From NCBI RefSeq assembly GCF_019457615.1, contig NZ_CP080414.1, positions 3,421,501-3,485,500 on the forward strand: a stretch of 64,000 nucleotides of DNA, read 5' to 3'. Below the pieces are notes generated by a model, which did no database searches, was not told the origin of the DNA, and worked only from the letters and a program-made list of their open reading frames with translations. This document shows positions 1 to 8,307 of the stretch, in pieces. This DNA is from Shewanella zhangzhouensis. Its GTDB lineage: Bacteria > Pseudomonadota > Gammaproteobacteria > Enterobacterales > Shewanellaceae. The translations under genes were made by a program, and so were the position numbers. Within the stretch, counting starts at the first letter, position 1. The number at the start of each line of letters is the position of its first letter.

Positions 1-462
1 GCCATGGGGGCACATGTCACTGTTATCAGCCGTAGCGCCGACAAACGCCAGGATGCCATGCAGTTAGGCGCCAATGGGTTTCTCATCTCTACCGAAACAC
101 AGAGCATGCAGCAGGCAGTAAACCAATTCGATCTCATCCTGGATACCATCCCGGTAAAACATGATGTTACGCCCTATATGCCATTGCTCGAGGTCGATGG
201 CACCCTGACGCTGGTTGGTCAGGTCGGCCCCCTCGCAGAAGTGAATACCGTGCCCATGATCATGGGGCGTCGGCGTATTGCCGCCTCCCTGATTGGTGGA
301 ATCGCTGAGACTCAGGAGATGCTCGATTTTTGTGCCCGAATGAACATCTTGCCCGAAGTGGAAATGATCACCATGGAGCAGATTAACGACGCATTCGAGC
401 GGCTTGAAAAGTCAGACGTGCACTACCGCTTTGTAATCGATATGCAGGCGTCCAGGTTCTGA
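1..462 (+). CDS. Zinc-type NAD(P)-dependent alcohol dehydrogenase, C-terminal part
   Basis: The reading frame is already open at base 1, so this is the last 153 residues of a larger gene. The visible part is the second half of the Rossmann cofactor domain and the C-terminal return to the catalytic domain of a medium-chain alcohol dehydrogenase. Readable landmarks are a 'LGANGFL' stretch, a 'DLILDTIP' strand, 'LVGQVG' and the 'SLIGGIAETQEMLDF' segment typical of the YahK/cinnamyl-alcohol dehydrogenase group. The catalytic zinc ligands lie outside the window, so activity cannot be judged. The gene ends at a strong terminator hairpin (473-500) that overlaps the end of the convergent gene. Confidence 0.85.
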   Translation, partial: AMGAHVTVISRSADKRQDAMQLGANGFLISTETQSMQQAVNQFDLILDTIPVKHDVTPYMPLLEVDGTLTLVGQVGPLAEVNTVPMIMGRRRIAASLIGGIAETQEMLDFCARMNILPEVEMITMEQINDAFERLEKSDVHYRFVIDMQASRF

Positions 463-472
463 TAAATCAAAT

Positions 473-500
473 AAGAGGCTCAGTTCAGAGCCTCTTTTCT
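473..500. terminator. Bidirectional rho-independent terminator
   Basis: A perfect 9-bp stem (AAGAGGCTC, 473-481; GAGCCTCTT, 488-496) with a 6-nt loop is followed by a T-run on the plus strand and preceded by A-rich sequence. It separates the alcohol dehydrogenase gene from the convergent cyclophilin-like gene, whose stop codon lies inside the hairpin. Confidence 0.8.
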
Positions 501-835
501 ATGACCAATTCGATGTCTTTGGCATCGGTTAACCAGGCGCAGTCGCCCGGTAGCCTGCCAAGTTTTATTAATCCCCTGGCGTAGCCAAAATCCCGATAAA
601 AGAAGGCGAGGTTCCCCCAGGGGGCGTAGTAGCAGATATCACCTGTATTGGCCGCCGTGCCTGTGGGTGAGCCCGCTGTCGATAAGGCAGTATCCAGGTA
701 TGCGATTTTCTCTGTGCCTGCATAATCTGTGAGTATGAGACTCAGAGGCAACAAGGCGAAAAAATCCCTTGCCGCCGCAGAGTCATCAAGGCTGGCATGG
801 ATAACAGTGCCATTAACCAGCAATCGAATATTCAT
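485..835 (-). CDS. Cyclophilin-like fold protein
   Basis: A 116-residue protein resembling the bacterial cyclophilin-like family (Pfam Cyclophil_like). That family is a small beta-barrel related to cyclophilins but without proven isomerase activity. Readable family features are 'FFALLPLSLILTDYAGTEKIAYL', 'GDICYYAPWGNLAFFYRDFG' and a 'LIKLGRLPGD' segment near the C terminus. An in-frame ATG at 859 is available, but the ATG at 835 has a clear GGAGG five bases upstream, so I start there. The gene lies 36 bases downstream of the cupin gene on the same strand and is probably co-transcribed with it. No signal peptide is visible, so it is likely cytoplasmic. Its function is unknown. Confidence 0.75.
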   Translation of the reverse strand: MNIRLLVNGTVIHASLDDSAAARDFFALLPLSLILTDYAGTEKIAYLDTALSTAGSPTGTAANTGDICYYAPWGNLAFFYRDFGYARGLIKLGRLPGDCAWLTDAKDIELVIEKRL

Positions 836-871
836 GTGCGCCTCCGGTGTATCTGACATGGCAGCAGTGGC

Positions 872-1384
872 TCACCGGGCCCCAGGCAAAGTTGTATTCA
901 GGTACTGGGCGTCCGTCACCGCCTCAAGCCATGTCACGGCACTGCCGGATTTGCTCTCCTGAATGGCTATGTGGCTCATGCTGGTATAAGAAACCGCACC
1001 ATGCCAGTGGACAACATTGGCCGGGATAGACACCAGATCGCCGGGTTGAATTTGTATACGTTCGCTACCCGCTTGCTGAACCCAGCCCATGCCGGAGGTG
1101 ACAATCAAGGTTTGCCCAATCGGGTGCGTATGCCAATGTGTGCGGCTTCCCGCCTCAAAGGTGACATTGGCGCCCGAGCTTCGTGCCTCTCCCTGGGCAC
1201 TGAACAGTGCTTCCACCTTTACCTTGCCGGTAAAAAATGCATCAAGACCCTGAATGGGCTCCCGACTGTCCAGAGAATCCACGCTGATGTGCACGCCGTT
1301 CTCGCTTTTTTGCGCCGCCTCGGGACAGAGGCTAATGAATAACAGGGGAAGAGCGGCAAAAACAGTCAGGTCTGAGGGTTTCAT
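872..1384 (-). CDS. Exported cupin, (R)-mandelonitrile lyase-like
   Basis: A 170-residue single-domain cupin with an N-terminal signal peptide (hydrophobic residues 7-19). The metal site reads H85-x-H87-x3-Q91 with a later His at about 126. This is the His-His-Gln-His pattern of the manganese cupins related to the Granulicella hydroxynitrile lyase, with Gln replacing the usual cupin Glu. The family includes carboxymuconolactone-decarboxylase-associated and lyase-type cupins, and the substrate here cannot be read from sequence. The start at 1384 has GGAG eight bases upstream. The gene is divergent from an AraC-type regulator (1604), which is the likely controller. Confidence 0.75.
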   Translation of the reverse strand: MKPSDLTVFAALPLLFISLCPEAAQKSENGVHISVDSLDSREPIQGLDAFFTGKVKVEALFSAQGEARSSGANVTFEAGSRTHWHTHPIGQTLIVTSGMGWVQQAGSERIQIQPGDLVSIPANVVHWHGAVSYTSMSHIAIQESKSGSAVTWLEAVTDAQYLNTTLPGAR

Positions 1385-1603
1385 AGAATGTACTCCAATG
1401 CACGGGGCTAAGCTTCAGCGATGGTACCAAGCGAGTGGCATGACCCATTGTTCCAGCTCGCCTCAGGCATCCATAGCAGGATACTGGCAATTGATTGCCT
1501 ATTCGTCCGAATCATCGTCTCGATTGGTGGTAACAACTTCGTATCTGCGTAAAATCATCGGGAAGCAGATTTCGCAAAAAGTCTTCCCCTGTTGGAGCCA
1601 AAC

Positions 1604-2503
1604 ATGCCTGAAAAAGAACGTATCGACAGCCTCTCGGTGGCCCTTGCCGGCGTGGTAGCAAGACGCACTGAAGGGGTGGAATGGGCGTCCACAGCAATCG
1701 AAGGGCTGGAGTTTTATCGTCAACCCTCACCGACGTCCTGCGCTATCTGCGTGGTAGAGCCCAGCATCGCCCTGGTGGTACAGGGGGCGAAAAGCATGAC
1801 ATTGGGTGAACAGAGTTACAGATACGATACCAACCGCTTTCTTATCACCTCTTTGGATTTACCGGCAAAAATGCAGGTGTTGGAGGCCAGTGAGGAACAG
1901 CCTTATCTGGGCATTGTCATCAAGCTGGATTTGGCCATGATGAGCGAGCTGATTTTACAGGCGCCACTGCATCCACATAAAAGTGCCACACCAGAGCACG
2001 CCATGGTGCTTGGCAATACGACTGCGTCATTTCTGGATGCCATTCAGCGTCTGGTGGCACTGCTCGATGAGCCAGAGTCCATTGCTGTGCTCGCGCCACT
2101 GATCAAAAAAGAAATTTTCTGGCGGGTACTTATCAGTGAACAGGGTAGCCGCTTGCGACAAATTGCATCGGCCGGCAGCCATGGACTGCGTATCGCCAGA
2201 GCCATCGAATGGCTCAAAACACATTATGACGAACATCTCAGTGTCGATGGGTTGGCTGAATTGGCACGCATGAGTAAATCAACGTTTCACCACCACTTTA
2301 GAGAATGGACATCCATGAGTCCGCTTCAGTACCAAAAGAGGCTGAGGCTGCTTGAGGCTCGCCGGTTAATGCTCGGAGAAAATCTGGATGCCTCTGCGGC
2401 GGCTTACCGCGTGGGCTACGAAAGCCCATCGCAGTTTTCCCGGGAATATTCACGCCTCTTTGGCAATCCCCCAAAACGGGATGTGATAACCCATTGGCAG
2501 TAA
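1604..2503 (+). CDS. AraC-family transcriptional regulator
   Basis: A 299-residue regulator. Residues about 20-190 match the AraC N-terminal ligand/dimerisation domain that begins with 'SPTSCAICVVEPSIALVVQGAK' and includes 'LITSLDLPAKMQV'. Residues about 195-295 hold the two helix-turn-helix motifs ('LSVDGLAELARMSKSTFHHHF' and 'DASAAAYRVGYESPSQFSREY'). A longer frame opens at a TTG at 1592, but the ATG at 1604 has GGAG six bases upstream and is preferred. It diverges from the cupin operon across about 220 bases and probably regulates it, a pattern common for AraC_N regulators beside oxidoreductase or lyase genes. The inducer is unknown. Confidence 0.85.
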   Translation: MPEKERIDSLSVALAGVVARRTEGVEWASTAIEGLEFYRQPSPTSCAICVVEPSIALVVQGAKSMTLGEQSYRYDTNRFLITSLDLPAKMQVLEASEEQPYLGIVIKLDLAMMSELILQAPLHPHKSATPEHAMVLGNTTASFLDAIQRLVALLDEPESIAVLAPLIKKEIFWRVLISEQGSRLRQIASAGSHGLRIARAIEWLKTHYDEHLSVDGLAELARMSKSTFHHHFREWTSMSPLQYQKRLRLLEARRLMLGENLDASAAAYRVGYESPSQFSREYSRLFGNPPKRDVITHWQ

Positions 2504-2528
2504 CACAGCCAAATCCCCTGCCAAACGG

Positions 2529-2690
2529 GTGAAATATCGCTTTGCGCAAGCCATTATCAACGAGCTGCTGGCGCTTAAGATTTACGACTGGCCGGAAGAG
2601 AAATTCAATCACCTCAAGCGGCATCTTTGCGCCAACGATATTGAAGCATTGAAGGCAGCCAGCGCCGATTACGACAGTGAGCAAATGTAA
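2529..2690 (+). CDS. Possible small protein of unknown function
   Basis: A 53-codon frame beginning with GTG encodes a charged, helix-prone peptide (begins VKYRFAQAIINELLALK, then WPEEKFNHLKRHL, ends DSEQM). It lies 25 bases after the AraC gene. Codon use looks coding and the composition is protein-like, but no convincing ribosome-binding site precedes the GTG. The frame stays open back to a TAA about 50 bases upstream with no ATG. It could be a real small gene with a weak start, or the remaining C terminus of a decayed gene. I do not recognise the family. Confidence 0.35.
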   Translation: MKYRFAQAIINELLALKIYDWPEEKFNHLKRHLCANDIEALKAASADYDSEQM

Positions 2691-2741
2691 AATTTAAAAG
2701 CTATTTATCAGCAACTTAATCTTCCTTTCGCACACAAAAAA

Positions 2742-2808
2742 CCATTATCGGGTTAGCACAGGGGTGCAACCCGATAATGGGTAAACTGAGTGTCTTGAAC
2801 TCAGTTTT
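2742..2808 (-). terminator. Terminator of the DsbD-like gene, with a second hairpin
   Basis: A perfect 13-bp inverted repeat (CCATTATCGGGTT at 2742-2754, mirrored at 2768-2780) encloses an inner GCAC/GTGC stem. Read on the minus strand it is followed by TTTTTT, so it is a strong terminator for the DsbD-like gene. A second hairpin (AAACTGAG 2783-2790, CTCAGTTT 2800-2807) lies between it and the stop codon. Confidence 0.75.
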
Positions 2809-2813
2809 ACGCT

Positions 2814-4937
2814 CTAGCCTTGTGCGCCATGCGCCACGACTGCATCACCCGCACGACTCGCCTTATCAATCAAGATCGCGGGCGTCAGCAATTGCGGCAA
2901 TACCTGCGGCTGTAAATTTCCCTTTCGATACCAAAGATACAAAGGCACACCGGAGCGCTGATGTTTGGCCAGAAATCGGGTGATATCCGGGTCGCCATTG
3001 GTCCAGTCGCCCAACATCACCGCCATATTGGCGCGGGCAAAGGCCGCCTGGGTCTCTTGCCGCTCAATGGCAGTCTTCTCGTTCAGCTTACAGGTCAGGC
3101 ACCAGTCGGCACTGAAATACACAAACATATCCCGCTCACTGATAAGCGTTGTCAGAACGTCTTCATCGAAAGGAAGCGGCAATCTCGCCCCGTGTTCAGC
3201 AACTTCGGCTTGCAAAGGTTCATGCGATCGGGAGCCGGGAGAAGCTGTCATCAAAGTGCCTGTGATTACCACCAGCACCACAAGCAGCGGCCACCAGGGT
3301 CTGTCACGCCCCCCTTGCAGAAACAGTCCCATAAGCCACAGCACCAGACTCAGCAGCAGTACCAACAGCAGCGCAACAAACACATATTGGCTGTCAGCCT
3401 GCTGCATCAAAACCCAAACCAGCCCAAGCGCCGTCAGAAACATGGGAACCGAGAAACAGCGCTTTGCCGTAACCATCCAGGCGCCGGGTCTGGGCATGCG
3501 CTTACGCAGCGCAGGCATAAAGCCCACCAGCAAGAAGGGCAAGGCCATGCCCAATCCCAGCCCGGTAAACACCATCAGCCCAACACTGGTTGGCAGCACC
3601 AGCGCAGCGCCCAAAGCCGTTGCCATAAAAGGGCCGGTGCAAGGGGTAGCCACAAAGGCTGCCAACACCCCGGTCCAAAAGTCGCCCGCCACGCCTTGCT
3701 TTTGCTGCAAGCGACTGCCAGAACTCAGGGTACCGAGTTCAAACAATCCGGCCAGATTCAGTGCTATGGCCATCATCAGCAAAATAAGCACCACTATGAT
3801 TTCTGGACGCTGCAACTGAAAGGCCCAGCCCACCTGATGACCAAACTCACGCAGCAACAGGATAAGCCCCCCGAGCAGCACGCACACCAGTACGGCCCCC
3901 AGGGTATAGGCCAGAGCACCGGCTCTGGCGACTCGCTCATCCCCGAGATTGGCCAGGCTCAACACCTTTAAGCTCAGAATGGGAAAAACACAGGGCATTA
4001 GATTCAGTAACAATCCTCCAAGAATCGCCCCCAGTACGGTCACCAAGGACATGACAAGCAGATTGTCTGGCTCTGCGCCTGGCAACCCAGCCCCGGTCGG
4101 GAACACCAGTGCATCCCCACTCACCTGGACTGCCTTGACCCTGATAGCCTGTGCATCATCCAGGGTCAGCACGCCATAAAAGTCGCTGACCCCAGCCTCG
4201 CCCGCCCCGGTTTGCATAAAAAGGCGATCGCCATTTCGCACAAAGGATTGCGGCGCCGTATTGGCTATCGGCCCATTGACCTCAGGGTAGAAATGAAGCG
4301 TCTTTGTGAGCGGCACAGATTCGGGAAATGGCAGCGACAACATCAATTGACCGTTTTGAATGCTGAAGTCCGCCATGGTCGCCACAGGTTTGGGAATGGC
4401 CCGTCGCCAATCGGAGAAGGCCTCAAGGGGCGCGCTTGAGGTGCCTTTGTCTGCCACTGTGAATTGGGTCTCAAGCCGCTGCTGCTCAGGCACGCACAGC
4501 TTGGGGCTGCACACCAGATAGCGAATATCCACCGCCAGGGTAAGCGCTGTACCGGGCGCAATATCCTCAGAAATGCTCAGAGGTGCCAGCAGGGCATAAT
4601 CCCCGTGGTAGATGTAATTCATCAGGTCACTTATCACCATGGGCTCGGGGGCGGGATATTGCAGCTCACCCACCGTCACCCCATTCGGCAACAGCCATTG
4701 TGCCTGCAGCGGGAATCCGGCATCCCCCGGGTTTAACCAGTAACCATGCCAGCCTGCCTCGGGTGACATCTTTATTGCCAGGCCGGTGTCAGTTCCGGCG
4801 ACTGGCGCGCTGGACTCCAGCTGCAGCGACGCCCTTATCTTATGCCCTGTGTCGTCACCCGCAGGTGCCGTGATGGCTGCGGCCGTCATCAGCCAGCAGC
4901 AGGCGATGAGTTTCAGCCCAAAGGTAATGATTTTCAT
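2814..4937 (-). CDS. DsbD/ScsB-like thiol:disulfide interchange protein
   Basis: A 707-residue inner-membrane electron conduit. After a signal peptide (residues 1-22) comes a periplasmic DsbD_N/ScsB-type domain (about 30-250) with 'YLVCSPKLCVPEQ'. Next is the eight-helix DsbD/CcdA transmembrane core (about 295-560) with its redox cysteines in 'MPCVFPILSLKVL' and 'ATPCTGPFMATA'. A C-terminal thioredoxin domain carries CLTC (613-616, in 'DWCLTCK'). Proteins of this family move electrons from cytoplasmic thioredoxin to periplasmic acceptors. The ATG has AAAGGG six bases upstream. The gene follows the TlpA-like gene by 35 bases on the same strand, so the two form an operon, and the TlpA-like protein is the likely electron acceptor. 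The broad N-terminal domain is more like suppressor-of-copper-sensitivity ScsB than classical DsbD. Confidence 0.85.
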   Translation of the reverse strand: MKIITFGLKLIACCWLMTAAAITAPAGDDTGHKIRASLQLESSAPVAGTDTGLAIKMSPEAGWHGYWLNPGDAGFPLQAQWLLPNGVTVGELQYPAPEPMVISDLMNYIYHGDYALLAPLSISEDIAPGTALTLAVDIRYLVCSPKLCVPEQQRLETQFTVADKGTSSAPLEAFSDWRRAIPKPVATMADFSIQNGQLMLSLPFPESVPLTKTLHFYPEVNGPIANTAPQSFVRNGDRLFMQTGAGEAGVSDFYGVLTLDDAQAIRVKAVQVSGDALVFPTGAGLPGAEPDNLLVMSLVTVLGAILGGLLLNLMPCVFPILSLKVLSLANLGDERVARAGALAYTLGAVLVCVLLGGLILLLREFGHQVGWAFQLQRPEIIVVLILLMMAIALNLAGLFELGTLSSGSRLQQKQGVAGDFWTGVLAAFVATPCTGPFMATALGAALVLPTSVGLMVFTGLGLGMALPFLLVGFMPALRKRMPRPGAWMVTAKRCFSVPMFLTALGLVWVLMQQADSQYVFVALLLVLLLSLVLWLMGLFLQGGRDRPWWPLLVVLVVITGTLMTASPGSRSHEPLQAEVAEHGARLPLPFDEDVLTTLISERDMFVYFSADWCLTCKLNEKTAIERQETQAAFARANMAVMLGDWTNGDPDITRFLAKHQRSGVPLYLWYRKGNLQPQVLPQLLTPAILIDKASRAGDAVVAHGAQG

Positions 4938-4972
4938 GATATGCCCTTTAGTCCAAGCCGTTATTTGCTACA

Positions 4973-6097
4973 TCATTGGCTGATATCAGCGCCGAGCAGC
5001 GACTGGAGACGCGGGATAAAGTCAGGGGCCTGCAGGCTGACCTTTTCGGTCACCTTGCCAGCCTCATCGATATAGACGATGGTCGGCAATTGGGTAACAC
5101 CAAACTGACCAAACAGGCTACCTTGTTCGTCAAACACAATGGGCAACTGCGGTTTGTAGTTGGTTTGGTATTCGGCCAGATCGGCCTCAGATGACCAGAG
5201 GTTGCTGGAGATATGCAGCCACTGGGCGTTGCTTTCGGGTGCTTGCTGCTCGATCATCTCCCTCACCTGCTGACACGCCCTCGCGGTGGCAGGCTCAGAC
5301 TCTGCCAGATACCACTCACACCAGGGGGCAAAAAACACCAGCCCGGTGGCTTTACCCGGCTTTACAGCCGTCGGCAGTGGATATGCATGGTTATCCAGGT
5401 CGGTTAATGTCAGCGGCACCAGGATATCCCCAAGCCCGTATCCAGCGACATTAACAAGCGCTGTTTCAGCGGTTTTTGGGGCCACACCGTCAGCACCAGC
5501 GACAGTTGCCGCTCGGGCGCCGGGGGCTGCCACAACGGCTTTCAGAGCCTGATGAAACGCTTCGTCGTCCTGATGCCCCACATAAGCAATACGCCCATCT
5601 CTGTCGATTAAAAAGTGCTGCGGCGTAACCCGTAAGTTAAAGGCCCGCGCCAGGGTGCCATCATCTATGGTCACGGGCATGTTAAGGCCGGTCTTTTTCA
5701 CAAAGGCACCCACAGAATTGAGGTTATCGCTGATGCCGGTATTCACCGCAATCACTTGCAGATCATTGCCATACTGCTGATAAATCTTCTCAAATCCGGG
5801 CATTTGCTGACGGCAAGGCACACACCAGGTGGCCCAAAACTTCAGGTACACCGGCTTTTTGCCATAAAGCTCACCCAGGTTGAGGGTGTCTCCAGTCAGT
5901 GTTGTCAGCGACAATCCGGGTGCAGGCGTGCCCAAAAGTTCGCTGCCGGCGAGCTTGGCGCGTCTCTCGCCTTCGGCGGCAAAATCGTCTTTGGCCGAGG
6001 CCTGTCCCACCAAAGCAGCAGACAGCAGCAGCGCGGACAGGCCAACGCTCATCAATTTGGGCAGCAATTTGGAAGTGTTGAGGGGTAATGATGTCAT
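4973..6097 (-). CDS. Periplasmic two-domain TlpA/thioredoxin-like protein
   Basis: A 374-residue protein with an N-terminal signal sequence (hydrophobic about 15-33, 'AQASAK'-type cleavage region) and two thioredoxin-like domains. Domain 1 (about 50-190) is a TlpA/ResE-type domain with active site CVPC (92-95, 'WATWCVPC') and a cis-Pro region 'RVTPQHF'. Domain 2 (about 220-370) keeps the fold ('LVFFAPWCEWYLAES', 'FGVTQLPTIVYID'). It has only the first cysteine of the usual CXXC at residue 260, with another Cys at 275. A TTG at 6175 opens a longer frame with no ribosome site, so the ATG at 6097 is preferred. It is the first gene of an operon with the DsbD-like reductase and is probably its periplasmic partner. 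Confidence 0.8.
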   Translation of the reverse strand: MTSLPLNTSKLLPKLMSVGLSALLLSAALVGQASAKDDFAAEGERRAKLAGSELLGTPAPGLSLTTLTGDTLNLGELYGKKPVYLKFWATWCVPCRQQMPGFEKIYQQYGNDLQVIAVNTGISDNLNSVGAFVKKTGLNMPVTIDDGTLARAFNLRVTPQHFLIDRDGRIAYVGHQDDEAFHQALKAVVAAPGARAATVAGADGVAPKTAETALVNVAGYGLGDILVPLTLTDLDNHAYPLPTAVKPGKATGLVFFAPWCEWYLAESEPATARACQQVREMIEQQAPESNAQWLHISSNLWSSEADLAEYQTNYKPQLPIVFDEQGSLFGQFGVTQLPTIVYIDEAGKVTEKVSLQAPDFIPRLQSLLGADISQ

Positions 6098-6349
6098 ACA
6101 GGATTCCCATAGGTTGTGACTGAAGGGGTAAGCCGCCCGGCGAAACTCAATACTCTGTTGCAGAGGTAAGTACAAAGAGACTGTGCTTAGAGAACGGCTG
6201 CTCTAAGGCGGCTGGAGGCATGGTAGGCCATGGGGGAAAATGCAAATTGTAGATTTTCGACATTCGATTAAGATGCACTGAGGGCATCTGGGTTTTCACC
6301 AAATCTTGCTTTGATATACTGGCTCACCCCGCTTTTGGAGCGTTTTGCT

Positions 6350-7168
6350 ATGTCGACACTGCCGCATCTTGGTTTTCAGCGCTACCAGCCCTGCGCCCTG
6401 CTGCAGCCCTATGTCAGTTGCTACTGGCAAATCTTCCGCCCCGCAGGCGCCGAGTCACAGTCGACTGAGTTTATGCACCCCGAAGGCGGCACAGGTATCG
6501 TGTTCAATTTTGGCGCGCCCATTCACCTGGATGGCTGGCAACACAGGGCACAATGCCTGATCACAGGTCCCACCAAACAAAGCACCAAACTGGAACTCTC
6601 CGGCAGGGTTGATGCCCTGGGTATTCGCTTCTGGCCCGGCGCAGGGCGGGTATTTTTAAAGTCACCGCTGTCAGAATTGTTGGGACAACACCTGACACCG
6701 GGGGATCTGTCGCTGGCGCTGTTAAGCGATGAACTGGCCGAGCGCTTAGCGCTGCTGCCCACGGCACCAGAGCGCATTGCCCTGCTCGAAACCCGGCTGC
6801 TGCAATATCTCATCGCCCACGAATCCCAGGCTCAGGCAACCGAGCCCAGGATGCAGTACGCACTCAGGTGGATAGCCGCGCAAAAGGATCAGGGTGAAAT
6901 ACGCAACCTGCTAACCGAGATGGACATCAGCCAGCGCCAACTGGAGCGCCTGTTCCAGCAAAATGTGGGCATGTCCCCAAAAAACTACAGCATACTGCAG
7001 CGCACCGGCTTCGCCCGGGAATTGCTTAAACGCGACACTGCCGCCCCACTCACCGATATCGGCTATCAGGCCGGATTCTACGATCAGGCCCACTTTATCC
7101 GGGAATTCAAGCACGTGATTGGCATCACTCCAGGGCAGTTCAGAAGTAAGGCATTGCTTCGGCGCTGA
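6350..7168 (+). CDS. AraC-family regulator with DUF6597-type N-terminal domain
   Basis: A 272-residue protein. The N-terminal half, with 'LQPYVSCYWQI', 'FMHPEGGTGIVFNFG' and 'VDALGIRFWPGAGRVF', matches the sensor domain common in small AraC regulators that act on oxidoreductase genes. The C-terminal AraC helix-turn-helix domain spans about 170-268 ('MDISQRQLERLFQQNVGMSPKNY', 'LTDIGYQAGFYDQAHFIREF'). The ATG at 6350 has TGGAG upstream, while the TTG at 6311 does not. The gene is divergent from the TlpA-DsbD operon across about 250 bases and may control it. That link is inferred from position only. Confidence 0.8.
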   Translation: MSTLPHLGFQRYQPCALLQPYVSCYWQIFRPAGAESQSTEFMHPEGGTGIVFNFGAPIHLDGWQHRAQCLITGPTKQSTKLELSGRVDALGIRFWPGAGRVFLKSPLSELLGQHLTPGDLSLALLSDELAERLALLPTAPERIALLETRLLQYLIAHESQAQATEPRMQYALRWIAAQKDQGEIRNLLTEMDISQRQLERLFQQNVGMSPKNYSILQRTGFARELLKRDTAAPLTDIGYQAGFYDQAHFIREFKHVIGITPGQFRSKALLRR

Positions 7169-7395
7169 GGTCAAATTCGCCCCTGCCATGGGCGGGTTTG
7201 GAAATCGGCAAACAGCTGCGCCGCAAGGAAGTAACGCCTGAGCCGGACTGATACACCGATTACTCCGCGTGGCGTCCTGCGGGAAACGCTTATCCGGTGA
7301 AACTTTTCATCGCATAGTCTAACGACACGCTAATGCCCTTTCGGAGCCACCGAGGACGATGCTGAAAGATGCCATTACCCTTGCCAAAATTCGAA

Positions 7396-8307
7396 TCAAC
7401 CCAGTTTCCGGTATTCCTTCGGGCTCATTCCTACCTTGGCTTTGAATAGCTTGCTGAAGTGTTGTGGATAGGCAAAGCCCAAATTATAGGCCACTTCCGT
7501 GACTGACAATTGTGTACCAAGCAAGCTGTTTTTGGCCCGCTCCAACACAAAGAAGTGAATGTAATCCGATGCGGTTCTGCCGGTTTCCTTTTTCAACAGG
7601 TCGCTCAAATAATAGGGCGAAATCCCCATTTCTTTACCGCAATAGGCCACTGTTGGCAGGCCCAGTTTTTCATACACTTGGTTCTGATAATAACGCTGCA
7701 ATAGCTGCTCAAACTGGCTGGCAATATCTTTATTCAAATTGGTGCGGGTATAGAACTGCCGGTCGTAATAGCGGGTGCAATAATCCAACAACAGCTTGAT
7801 GTTGGACACGATCAACTCCTGGCTGTGGCGGTCAATATTGCCTGAGTATTCAGCCACAATTTTATCGACTATGCCCCTGAGACAGGCCTTCTCAACCTCG
7901 GAAACATGTAAGGCCTCGTTGGCCTCGTAATGGAAAAATGAATAGCTGCCGATGCAGCGTCCAAGTTCCGAACGGCGAATAAGGTCAGGGTGAAACAGCA
8001 GGTTCCAACTCTCTTTTTCATTCGCCACTCCTTCGGCCCCCGAGTATTGCACCACTTGGCCCGGTGCAATAAATACCAAGGTGCCATTTTGGTAATCGTA
8101 AGCGTTGCGGCCATAAATACAGGTGCCGGAAATACCGGCTTTTAAACTGATGGAATAGAGCTCTGAAACTATGGGCGTATCTGCTAAATCGTTGAGCCTT
8201 TGACTGTCAAAAGCCCCCACCACAGACACCAAGGGGTGCCCGGGTGGCGCAAGACCAAAAGCCTGATGAACCTGGGCAATCGATTTAATGAGAAGCGGCG
8301 CTTTCAT
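7396..8307 (-). CDS. AraC-family transcriptional regulator
   Basis: A 303-residue protein with an AraC-type cupin ligand-binding domain (about 40-150, containing 'GTLVFIAPGQVVQYS') and a C-terminal double helix-turn-helix (about 205-300, 'MGISPYYLSDLLKKETGRTASDY' and 'VTEVAYNLGFAYPQHFSKLF'). Many hits of this architecture are annotated as controlling adjacent short-chain dehydrogenases. The start overlaps the end of the SDR gene by 23 bases, so the two are translationally coupled in one operon. About 230 bases downstream (7169-7395) show no gene. Confidence 0.85.
   Translation of the reverse strand: MKAPLLIKSIAQVHQAFGLAPPGHPLVSVVGAFDSQRLNDLADTPIVSELYSISLKAGISGTCIYGRNAYDYQNGTLVFIAPGQVVQYSGAEGVANEKESWNLLFHPDLIRRSELGRCIGSYSFFHYEANEALHVSEVEKACLRGIVDKIVAEYSGNIDRHSQELIVSNIKLLLDYCTRYYDRQFYTRTNLNKDIASQFEQLLQRYYQNQVYEKLGLPTVAYCGKEMGISPYYLSDLLKKETGRTASDYIHFFVLERAKNSLLGTQLSVTEVAYNLGFAYPQHFSKLFKAKVGMSPKEYRKLG

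Noticed and set aside
2961..3971. 336-codon plus-strand frame opposite the DsbD-like gene
   Set aside because: Low-complexity Gln/His-rich product, no ribosome site, and fully antisense to a clear gene with intact motifs.
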